A DNA stretch of 10,852 nucleotides from CAZMGG01 sp964565715. GTDB lineage: Bacteria > Planctomycetota > UBA1135 > UBA2386. The stretch covers positions 1-10,852 of the forward strand of contig CAZMGG010000173.1 in the NCBI GenBank assembly GCA_964565715.1. Direction: 5' to 3'. A program made the translations under genes and the position numbers. The notes under the pieces were generated by a model. It saw only the letters and a program-made list of their open reading frames with translations. It was not told the DNA's origin and did no database searches. Below, in pieces: positions 1 to 5,683 of the stretch (its first letter is position 1; each line of letters opens with the position of its first letter).

Positions 1-434
1 GCGACTTCGACCACCGCACCAGCCGCGACGTCGACCAGCCGCCGGGCGCCGTGTTCTGCATGGACCGCGCCGAGTACCTGGCGATGGGCGGGCTCGACGA
101 GGAGCTGGCGCTGTTCTTCAACGACGTCGACCTGTGCCGACGGCTGTGGCGCCAGGGCCGCAAGATCCGCTACCTCGCCGAGGCCGAGGTGCTGCACCAC
201 CGCGGCGGCAGCACCCGCGGCTTCGCCCGCATGCTGGTGATCTGGCACCGGAACCGGCTCAGCTACTACCGCAAGCACTACGGCGGCTGGGCCCTCTGGT
301 GGCTGCGGCTGGTGATCCGGCTGCGGATCTGGGAGGAGTGGCTGAAGATCGGCCGGCGGCAGCGCGATCCGGGCGCCCGGCACGCCGAACGGCAGCACCT
401 GAAGGCGGCGGTGCGGGAGCTGTGGGCCGAATGA
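1..434 (+). CDS. Glycosyltransferase family 2, C-terminal part (5' end outside the window)
   Basis: The reading frame is open from base 3 to the TGA at 432-434, giving the last 143 residues of a protein whose N-terminal nucleotide-sugar binding half lies off the left edge. The visible part matches the acceptor half of rhamnosyltransferase-like GT2 enzymes: a QPPGAVFCMDR segment followed by GGLDEELALFFNDVDLCRRL and then LHHRGGST, the usual order of the catalytic 'ED' region and the downstream His-rich segment. In most relatives the pair is Glu-Asp; here it reads Asn-Asp. The tail is basic and Trp-rich (YYRKHYGGWALWWLRL), as in enzymes that sit on the inner face of the membrane. Its stop overlaps the next start as ATGA, so the two are translationally coupled. 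The GT2 fold is fairly certain; donor and acceptor sugars cannot be read. The GTG at 51 is internal, not a start. Confidence 0.88.
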   Translation, partial: DFDHRTSRDVDQPPGAVFCMDRAEYLAMGGLDEELALFFNDVDLCRRLWRQGRKIRYLAEAEVLHHRGGSTRGFARMLVIWHRNRLSYYRKHYGGWALWWLRLVIRLRIWEEWLKIGRRQRDPGARHAERQHLKAAVRELWAE

Positions 435-1663
435 AGGTCGCCTTCGTGCTGTCGAACTTCCCGCCGGAGATCCGGGCGGGCACCGAGCTGGTGGCGGCGA
501 CGCTCGGCGAACACCTCCTGGCCATGGGCCACCGGGTGCTGGTGATCTGCGCCAGCGAACGGCCGCATCGGGGCCAGGACGTGCTCGAGGAGGAGTATCG
601 CGGCATCCAGGTGCGGCGGCTGTGCAAGCACCAGAGCGAGTGGGACCAGGCCAACCTGGTCCGGCCACGGCTGCAGGCCCTGGTGGCGGGGATCCTCTCC
701 GGTGAGCGGCCCGACGTGGTGCACGTGCACCACTTCGCCGGGCTCGGCGTCGGCGTGCTGCCGGCGGCGGCGGCGCTCGGCATCCCGGGTCTGCTCACCC
801 TGCACGACGTGTGGGTCACCTGCCCGCGGTTCTTCCGCATGCCGCCGCCGGGCATCACCTGTCCGGAGGGAGCCCTGCGCGAGGAGTGCGTCGCCTGCGT
901 CAACCAGGAGCTCGGGCACCACGATCTCGGCCTGGTGCGCGAGGCGGTGCACGGCCGCGACCGGCAGGTGCGGGGCGAGGTGGCGGCGGCGCGGGTGCTG
1001 ACCGCGCCGAGCCGCACGGCGGCACGGATGGTGGCGGAGCACCTGCCCTGGGACGGGCCGATCGAGGTGATCCCGCACGGGCTGCTGCGGCCCGCACCGC
1101 CGGACGAACGGGCGGCGCCGCCGCGGGCCGGCGGGCCGCTGCGGATCGGCACCTTCGGCAACCTGACCGAACCGAAGGGCGTGCTCGACCTGGTGCGTGC
1201 CATGGCCGGGCTGCCCGGCGAACTGCACCTGCACGGCGCCTTCCTCGATCCGGTGTTCGCCGACACGGTGGAGCGCGAGGCCCGGACGCTCGGCGTGCCG
1301 CTCCTGCGGCACGGCCCCTACGGCGAGGGCCAGCGGCACCCGGCCGCGGACCTGCACCTCGCGGTGTTCCCGTCGCGCTGCCAGGAGACCTATGGGCTGG
1401 TGATCGACGAGGCGCTGGCCCGCGGCCTGCCGGTGGTGGTGGGCGACCGCGGCGCCTTCGGCGAACGGCAGGGCCAGCCCGGCGTGGTGGTGACGCCGCT
1501 CCCGGACCTCGCCCGCTGCCTGCGCGAACTGCTCACCGCGCCCGGCCGGCTGGCGGCGCTGCACGAGGCGGTGCCCGAGCAGGTGCCCGACGTGACCGGT
1601 GCGGTGGCCCGCTATGTTGCGATCTACCGGCGCCTCCGGCCCGGCGCGGAGACGACCTCATGA
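431..1663 (+). CDS. Glycosyltransferase family 4 (GT-B fold) with a four-cysteine insert
   Basis: This 410-residue protein would transfer a sugar from a nucleotide donor with retention of configuration, in the cytoplasm, during glycan assembly. The N-terminal domain opens with MKVAFVLSNFPPEIRAGTE, where the Gly-Thr-Glu-containing loop is typical of GT4. HVHH (98-101) and TLHD (123-126) follow. The C-terminal domain has GNLTEPKG (243-250), whose Lys249 should contact the donor phosphates, and the family EX7E signature, Glu319 and Glu327, in CQETYGLVIDEA. Cys131, Cys144, Cys153 and Cys156 lie in an insert right after TLHDVW, a layout seen in part of the family and possibly metal-binding. I start at ATG 431, which overlaps the previous stop as ATGA, because the open frame upstream is a low-complexity shadow of the preceding gene. 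The stop overlaps the deacetylase start, also as ATGA. The family call is secure; the substrate is unknown. Confidence 0.93.
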   Translation: MKVAFVLSNFPPEIRAGTELVAATLGEHLLAMGHRVLVICASERPHRGQDVLEEEYRGIQVRRLCKHQSEWDQANLVRPRLQALVAGILSGERPDVVHVHHFAGLGVGVLPAAAALGIPGLLTLHDVWVTCPRFFRMPPPGITCPEGALREECVACVNQELGHHDLGLVREAVHGRDRQVRGEVAAARVLTAPSRTAARMVAEHLPWDGPIEVIPHGLLRPAPPDERAAPPRAGGPLRIGTFGNLTEPKGVLDLVRAMAGLPGELHLHGAFLDPVFADTVEREARTLGVPLLRHGPYGEGQRHPAADLHLAVFPSRCQETYGLVIDEALARGLPVVVGDRGAFGERQGQPGVVVTPLPDLARCLRELLTAPGRLAALHEAVPEQVPDVTGAVARYVAIYRRLRPGAETTS

Positions 1664-2394
1664 AGCACCTGTTCTGCCCGCTCCTGCCCAAGGACCCGTT
1701 GCAGGCGCCGGTGCTGGCGCTGGCGGCGCATCCCGACGACGAGGTGATCGGCGCCGGCGGTCTGCTGGCCTTCCACGGCGGCCGTGGCGATCGTGTCACC
1801 GTGGTGCACATGAGCGATGGCGCGGAGGGGGATCCCGGCAGCAAGGCCGGCGACATCCGCGCGATCCGTCGGGCCGAAGGCGAGGAGGCCCTGCGCCGGC
1901 TCGGCATCACCGACCTGCGGCACTGGGACCTCCCCGACGGCCAGCTCCCCGAGCACCTGCCGGCGATCGGGCAGCGCCTGCGGGCCCTGTTCGCCGAGGT
2001 GCGGCCGAAGACGCTCTACTCGTTCTTCTTCAACGAGGCGCACCGCGACCATCGCGCCGTGGCCGCCGCCGTGGCCGCCACCGCCGACGCGCTGCCGCCC
2101 GACTGCCGCTGCCTCCTGTTCGGCGTCAACCAGGTGGTGCCCGGCGGCACCCTGTTCGACACCACGGACGTGTACGCGAAGAAGCGGCACGCGCTCGAGG
2201 CCTACGCGAGCCAGCTCGCCTACATCGACCTGGTCGGGCTCTCCGAGCACCGCGACCGCGCCGCCACCGTCAACGTCGACATCCCCGGCGTGCGTCACGC
2301 CGAACTCTACGCCGACCTGCGGCCCGACCAGCTCGCCCGGGCCCAGGCCCACTGCGAGCCGCTCTACCGCCTGCTGCTGAAGGACCTCGCATGA
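1660..2394 (+). CDS. PIG-L family N-deacetylase (LmbE-like)
   Basis: This is a 244-residue zinc-dependent hydrolase that removes acetyl groups from N-acetylated amino sugars. The metal site is intact: AHPDDE at 23-28 supplies His24 and Asp27, and HRDH at 128-131 supplies the second His pair. The length is normal for the family and there is no signal peptide, so it should act in the cytoplasm on a glycan intermediate. KRHALEAYASQL (176-186 region) is another recurrent family segment. GGAG-type purines at 1648-1651 (GGAG, eight bases before the ATG) support this start, which also overlaps the GT4 stop as ATGA. A GT4 enzyme followed by a PIG-L deacetylase resembles the MshA-MshB and BshA-BshB order of low-molecular-weight thiol synthesis, but cysteine-ligase genes are absent here. 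The sugar-polymer context favours de-N-acetylation of a hexosamine in a surface glycan. The family is certain; the exact substrate is not. Confidence 0.93.
   Translation: MKHLFCPLLPKDPLQAPVLALAAHPDDEVIGAGGLLAFHGGRGDRVTVVHMSDGAEGDPGSKAGDIRAIRRAEGEEALRRLGITDLRHWDLPDGQLPEHLPAIGQRLRALFAEVRPKTLYSFFFNEAHRDHRAVAAAVAATADALPPDCRCLLFGVNQVVPGGTLFDTTDVYAKKRHALEAYASQLAYIDLVGLSEHRDRAATVNVDIPGVRHAELYADLRPDQLARAQAHCEPLYRLLLKDLA
2380..2384 (+). promoter_or_regulatory. Ribosome binding site of the second block-A GT2
   Basis: AAGGA lies six bases before the ATG at 2391, inside the last codons of the deacetylase gene. It is the clearest Shine-Dalgarno sequence on the plus strand and fixes the start of the next gene at 2391, although the frame stays open further upstream. 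Confidence 0.7.
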
Positions 2395-3326
2395 CCGACG
2401 CCGTGGCCAAGCCCACCGTCAGCCTGGTGATCTCGGTGTGGAACCGGCAGGCGGACCTGCGCGAGAACCTGCAGGCCATCGCCCGGCAGACCGTGCCCGC
2501 CGACCAGGTGGTGGTGGTCGACAACTGCAGCACCGACGGCACGCCGGAGATGGTGCGGCGGGAGTTCCCCTGGGTGCAGCTCATCGCCATGCCGCACTCG
2601 GCCTACGGCGCCTGCGAGACCTTCAACATCGGCTTCGCCAGCGCCCGCGGCGAGTTCGTCGGCATCCTCGACGACGACGTGGTGCTGCCGCCGACGTTCG
2701 TCGAGCACATGCTGGCCGGCTTCGCCCGCGAGCCGGAGACCACCGCCATCCTGTCGCCCAAGGTCGTCGAGCCGGAGATGCCCGACTGGTACAGGGACTC
2801 GCCGCAGGCCAACACCGAGCGCTACCTCGCCACCTTCCGGGGCTGCGGCAGCATGGCCCGCCACGCGGCCATCCGGCAGGCCGGCTACTACGACGAGCGC
2901 TTCTTCATCTTCGGCAACGAACGCGACCTGACCGCCCGCCTGCAGAACCTCGGCTTCCGGGTCAAGCTGCTGCCGCAGGTGGAGGTCTTCCACAAGGCGC
3001 CGTTCGGCATGCGGCACGGCAAGCGCAGCCTCTACTACCACGTCCGCAACTTCTGGCTCTACGCGTTCAAGTACCTGCCCTGGAGCCAGATCCTGGGCTT
3101 CCCGTTCCTGTTCCTGCAGAAGGGGCTCGGCGGCAAGCAGCAGGGCAAGGGCGGCCAGGTCGGCGACGCGGTGGGCACCATCGGCCTGTTCGACAACATC
3201 AAGGGCGTGCCGTTCGGCTGGTGGGTCTGCGTGAAGGCGTCGCTGGCGGCGCTGCGGCACCTGCCCTACTGCCTGAAGCGCCGGCAGGTGTGCCGCCATC
3301 CGGACTTCACGCCACCGCTCGGCTGA
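2391..3326 (+). CDS. Glycosyltransferase family 2 (GT-A fold)
   Basis: This 311-residue protein is a complete GT2 enzyme, expected to transfer a sugar from a nucleotide donor with inversion. The Rossmann-like start is SLVISVWNRQADLRENL, followed by VVVDNCSTDGT (41-51). The DxD-type metal site is LDDDVVLP, Asp94 to Asp96. The acceptor-side region is GYYDERFFIFGNERDL, where Glu177 occupies the usual catalytic position and Asn176 replaces the customary Glu. HKAP (201-204) follows. The C-terminal third has a weakly hydrophobic stretch (about 221-243) and basic patches, suggesting peripheral membrane association. The gene is coupled to the deacetylase by ATGA and has its own ribosome binding site. 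It is the last full-sized gene of block A, with a 349-base gap downstream. The family is secure; the linkage made is unknown. Confidence 0.93.
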   Translation: MTDAVAKPTVSLVISVWNRQADLRENLQAIARQTVPADQVVVVDNCSTDGTPEMVRREFPWVQLIAMPHSAYGACETFNIGFASARGEFVGILDDDVVLPPTFVEHMLAGFAREPETTAILSPKVVEPEMPDWYRDSPQANTERYLATFRGCGSMARHAAIRQAGYYDERFFIFGNERDLTARLQNLGFRVKLLPQVEVFHKAPFGMRHGKRSLYYHVRNFWLYAFKYLPWSQILGFPFLFLQKGLGGKQQGKGGQVGDAVGTIGLFDNIKGVPFGWWVCVKASLAALRHLPYCLKRRQVCRHPDFTPPLG

Positions 3327-3387
3327 GGCCTGGTTCGCCCTCCGTTCGCCCCCGCCGTGGCTTTTCTGCGCACCCGACGGAGATTTC

Positions 3388-3561
3388 TTGCGCGGGTCGC
3401 GCGCCAGTGTCGCTTCCACCGTCGGACCGGTCGCTGCCGGTCCAGTGGTTTCTCCAACCGCCGTGGTGTCGATCCCGGATGCGAGCAGGGATGCAGTGAC
3501 GGGTGCGACACAGGCGATGGTTGCGGAGACGAGAGATGTGCAAGGGAGGGTGATCGCCTGA
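3388..3561 (+). CDS. Doubtful 57-residue ORF ending inside the terminator
   Basis: A TTG at 3388 follows GGAG (3379-3382) with five bases between, a good ribosome-site spacing, and opens 57 codons to the TGA at 3559-3561. The product would be rich in Val, Ala, Ser and Thr in its first half and polar and acidic later, with no motif I recognise. For it: the ribosome site, its position 61 bases after a glycosyltransferase, and a terminator right at its end. Against it: by my hand count GC is about 68, 63 and 68 % at codon positions one to three, whereas real genes here show a strong third-position excess. The flat profile looks non-coding, and there is no recognisable homology. It would be a leader-type or orphan small protein if real. 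Confidence 0.15.
   Translation: MRGSRASVASTVGPVAAGPVVSPTAVVSIPDASRDAVTGATQAMVAETRDVQGRVIA
3424..3443 (+). other. Hairpin in the inter-block gap
   Basis: GGACCGG and CCGGTCC form a perfect 7-bp stem around the six-base loop TCGCTG. CCAC (3416-3419) and GTGG (3445-3448) could extend it past an asymmetric internal bulge. No U-tract follows, so it is not a terminator by itself. Its role is unknown, and chance formation in GC-rich DNA is possible. Confidence 0.35.
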
Positions 3562-3587
3562 CGGGAGGCGATCACCCGTTTTCGTTT
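3548..3587 (+). terminator. Intrinsic (Rho-independent) terminator after block A
   Basis: GGGTGATCGCCT (3548-3559) and AGGCGATCACCC (3566-3577) are exact reverse complements, giving a 12-bp stem with the loop GACGGG. GTTTTCGTTT follows at once, supplying the U-rich tract for plus-strand transcription. In the opposite direction the stem is followed by CTCCCTTGC, so it should work mainly for plus-strand transcripts. It lies 221 bases after the stop of the last block-A GT2 and 88 bases before the block-B start, so block B needs its own promoter or controlled readthrough. Confidence 0.85.
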
Positions 3588-3618
3588 CCGGGGTGCGGAA
3601 CGGGCCCACGACCGATAG

Positions 3619-3641
3619 AAATGCCGTGATGAAAGGCATTT
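3619..3641 (+). other. Hairpin in the leader of block B
   Basis: AAATGCC (3619-3625) and GGCATTT (3635-3641) pair over seven bases around the loop GTGATGAAA. ACCG (3611-3614) and CGGT (3643-3646) could add four pairs below an uneven internal loop. The loop contains the ATG of the 16-codon ORF, so folding could change access to that start. There is no direct evidence of function. Confidence 0.35.
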
Positions 3642-3679
3642 ACGGTGCCCGATCGGCCACGGCCCAGGGCCGGTCTTGA
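3629..3679 (+). CDS. Possible 16-residue leader ORF overlapping the block-B start
   Basis: ATG at 3629 opens 16 codons (MKGIYGARSATAQGRS) ending at TGA 3677-3679. That stop overlaps the TTG start of the following glycosyltransferase as TTGA, the same geometry as the ATGA junctions used elsewhere in the window. No Shine-Dalgarno sequence is visible for either start, so a ribosome finishing this short frame could re-initiate at the TTG. The peptide has no recognised family. It could be a chance ORF. Confidence 0.25.
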   Translation: MKGIYGARSATAQGRS

Positions 3680-4734
3680 TCAGCGCCGTCGTCGTCAACT
3701 GGAACGGCGAGGCCTACCTGCCGCGGTGTCTCGCCGCGCTGCGCGAGCAGGTTCCGCCGCCGGACGAGATCCTGCTGGTGGACAACCAGAGCACCGATGC
3801 TTCCTGTGGAATCGTTGGGGAGCGTTTTCCCGAAGTGCGGATCGTGCAGCTCGGCAGCAACCGCGGGCCGTGCGCGGCGCGCAACGCCGGCGTCGCCGCG
3901 GCGCGGCACGACCTGGTGCTCTGCCTCGACAACGACGTCGTGCTGCAGCCCGGCGCCCTGGCGGCGATGCGGGCGGTGCTGACCGGCGATCCGGGCACGG
4001 CGGTGGTGCAGGCCCGCTCGCTGTGCGGCGACCGTCCCGACGTGGTGCACTACGACGGGGCGGCGATCCACTTCCTCGGGCTGCTGGTGCTGCGCAACTG
4101 GTTCCGGCCGCTGCGCGAGGCGGCGCCGGCGCCCGAGCCGATCGGTGCTGCCATCGCGCTCTGCTTCCTCTGCCGCCGCGACGTCTACCAGGACGTGGGC
4201 GGTTTCGAGGAACGCCTGTTCATCCTCTACGAGGACAACGAGTTCTCCTGGAAGGTCCGCATGCGGGGCCACCGGATCCGGCTCAGCGCCGACGCCCACT
4301 GCCTGCACCTGGGCGGCACCGCCGGCCTGTCGGTGCGGTCGGCGGACGACGACTACAGCGGGCGGCGGACGTTCCTGCACAGCCGCAACCGCTGGTTCGT
4401 GCTGCTGACCTGCATGCGCTGGCGGACCCTGCTGCTGACCGCGCCGGCCCAGCTCCTCTACGGCGTGGTCTACGCCGCGTTCGGCCACCAGCGCGGCCAC
4501 GTCGGCGACTGGTGGCGGGCCAAGTGGGAGCTGTTGCGCATGCTGCCGGCGGCGGTCCGCGCCCGCGGGCCGGCGCAGCGGGGCCGCACGGTGCCCGACC
4601 GCGATCTCCTGGTGGCCCTGCCGCTCACCCTGAACCCGGGGCTTGCCGACCGGGGTCCGAAGGCCACGGTACGCCGCCTGCTGGATCGCCTGTTCGCCGG
4701 CTACTGGTCCTGTGTACGGTGGCTCTGTGGCTGA
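3676..4734 (+). CDS. Glycosyltransferase family 2 (GT-A fold), first gene of block B
   Basis: This 352-residue protein opens with MISAVVVNWNGEAYLPRCL, the classic COG1216-type GT2 N-terminus. LLVDNQSTDAS (33-43) and NRGPCAARNAG (62-72) follow. The metal-binding site is CLDNDVVL, Asp85 and Asp87. The acceptor-side region is GGFEERLFILYEDNEFSWK, with Glu186-Asp187 as the canonical ED pair, then LHLGGT (210-215). A moderately hydrophobic stretch at about 240-270 suggests membrane contact, and a basic tail completes the protein. I start at TTG 3676: the frame is open back to a TAG at 3616, but no ATG or GTG is available and the conserved N-terminus begins two residues later. There is no clear ribosome binding site, so coupling to the 16-codon ORF upstream is possible. 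Family certain; start moderately certain; substrate unknown. Confidence 0.92.
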   Translation: MISAVVVNWNGEAYLPRCLAALREQVPPPDEILLVDNQSTDASCGIVGERFPEVRIVQLGSNRGPCAARNAGVAAARHDLVLCLDNDVVLQPGALAAMRAVLTGDPGTAVVQARSLCGDRPDVVHYDGAAIHFLGLLVLRNWFRPLREAAPAPEPIGAAIALCFLCRRDVYQDVGGFEERLFILYEDNEFSWKVRMRGHRIRLSADAHCLHLGGTAGLSVRSADDDYSGRRTFLHSRNRWFVLLTCMRWRTLLLTAPAQLLYGVVYAAFGHQRGHVGDWWRAKWELLRMLPAAVRARGPAQRGRTVPDRDLLVALPLTLNPGLADRGPKATVRRLLDRLFAGYWSCVRWLCG

Positions 4735-5683
4735 GCCCGCGTCGTCCGCGTCGCCGCGCATCGCCGCGCTGCTGCTCAACTGGCGGCAGCCGGCGCTGAC
4801 CGCGCAGTGCCTCACGGACCTGCTGGCGGTGGACGGCTGCGCGCTGCACGTGCTGGTGATGGACAACGGCAGCGGCGACGACTCGGCCGGGCTGCTGCGG
4901 GCGGCGGTCGATCGGGCCCGCGCCGCCGGCGCCGCGGTGGACCTGCTGGTCCACCCGCAGAACCTCGGCTTCGGCGCGGCGATGAACCGCGGCATCGACT
5001 GGGCCGCACGGCAGGGCCAGGAGCAGGTGCTGCTGCTCAACAACGACCTGCGGCTGCCGCCGGACTTCCTCCTGCCCCTGGCGCAGACCCTTTCCAACGA
5101 CCCGGCCGTGGTGGCGGTGGGCCCGACGGTGGTGCAGCCCGACGGCACGGTCTGGGCCCAGGGCGGCAGCCTCGGCTTCTGGCCCAACGCGCTGCGCCTG
5201 GACGGCCACGGCGGCCCGCCGGCACCGCGCAGCCACGGCCCCGAGCAGGTCGACTTCGTGCCCGGCGCCTGCGTGCTGTTCCGCCTCGCCGACCTGCAGG
5301 CGGTCGGCGGTTTCGACGAGGGTTACTTCATGTACTGGGAGGACGTCGACCTGTGCCGGCGCCTGGTTGCGCGCGGCGGCCGCTGTCTGTGGCTGCCGTG
5401 GGTGCAGGTGGTGCACGCCGGCACCGGCTCGTCGGGCGGCGGCCGGTCGCCGCTGCGCAAGTACATGATGGCCGCCAACGCGGTGCGCTTCCTGCGGGCC
5501 GGCGGCAACGCGCGGCAGTGGGCGGCCTTCTGGCTGCTGGACGTGCTGCTGTGGCCGTTCAGCCTGCTGTCCGGGCCGGCGGCGGCCTGGGCCAAGGCCC
5601 GCGGCATCCTGGCCGGCCTGCGCGGGCGTCCGGTGACCGCCGCCGACGTCGCCGGGCTGCTGCCGCGGGAACGTTCGCCATGA
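4727..5683 (+). CDS. Glycosyltransferase family 2 (GT-A fold), second gene of block B
   Basis: This 318-residue GT2 begins its fold at RIAALLLNWRQPALTAQCL (11-29). VLVMDNGSGDDS (42-53) and NLGFGAAMNRG (79-89) follow. LLNNDLRLP (103-111) holds the metal site, with Asn in place of the first Asp, a common variant in rhamnosyltransferase-like members. VPGACVLFR, GGFDEGYFMYWEDVDLCRRL and VVHAGTGSS complete the acceptor side, with Glu205-Asp206 as the ED pair. A Trp/Leu-rich stretch near 265-285 probably touches the membrane. I chose GTG 4727, which overlaps the previous stop by eight bases and follows GGTGG; GTG 4712 is the alternative. The stop overlaps the next gene as ATGA. Its closest relative in the window is the partial GT2 at the left edge, including a shared 17-base stretch at DVDLCR. 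Family certain; start likely. Confidence 0.92.
   Translation: MAEPASSASPRIAALLLNWRQPALTAQCLTDLLAVDGCALHVLVMDNGSGDDSAGLLRAAVDRARAAGAAVDLLVHPQNLGFGAAMNRGIDWAARQGQEQVLLLNNDLRLPPDFLLPLAQTLSNDPAVVAVGPTVVQPDGTVWAQGGSLGFWPNALRLDGHGGPPAPRSHGPEQVDFVPGACVLFRLADLQAVGGFDEGYFMYWEDVDLCRRLVARGGRCLWLPWVQVVHAGTGSSGGGRSPLRKYMMAANAVRFLRAGGNARQWAAFWLLDVLLWPFSLLSGPAAAWAKARGILAGLRGRPVTAADVAGLLPRERSP

Larger units (their letters stand above)
3327..3675 (+). other. Structured gap between two glycosyltransferase blocks
   Basis: These 349 bases are the only long stretch without a convincing gene. GC is visibly lower than in the neighbours, and runs such as TTTTC occur, which is usual for non-coding DNA in a GC-rich genome. 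It contains a hairpin at 3424-3443 (GGACCGG, loop TCGCTG, CCGGTCC), an intrinsic terminator at 3548-3587 and a hairpin at 3619-3641. It also holds two possible short ORFs, listed separately. I could not identify a convincing -35/-10 pair for block B between 3588 and 3675. GGAAC at 3597 resembles an ECF-type -35 element, but no matching -10 element is clear. Confidence 0.7.

Noticed and set aside
431..2394. Assignment of the GT4 and PIG-L genes as a bacillithiol or mycothiol pathway (BshA-BshB or MshA-MshB)
   Set aside because: Gene order fits, but the neighbours are GT2 enzymes of polysaccharide type and no cysteine-adding ligase is present, so specific gene symbols are not justified.
3585..3621. 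A promoter for block B (TTTCCG or GGAAC with TAGAAA)
   Set aside because: TTTCCG to TAGAAA is spaced 25 bases, and GGAAC has no recognisable ECF -10 element at the right distance, so neither pair is convincing.
3357..3639. Overlapping open frames on both strands of the gap (3357-3629 plus, 3307-3639 minus)
   Set aside because: Arg/Cys-rich or low-complexity translations, no ribosome site, no motif, and they run across the terminator hairpin.
2364..3698. A 444-codon minus-strand open frame antisense to the second block-A GT2 and spanning the inter-block gap
   Set aside because: No domain motif is recognisable, the composition is that of an antisense shadow, and the plus-strand gene has intact GT2 motifs with a good ribosome site.
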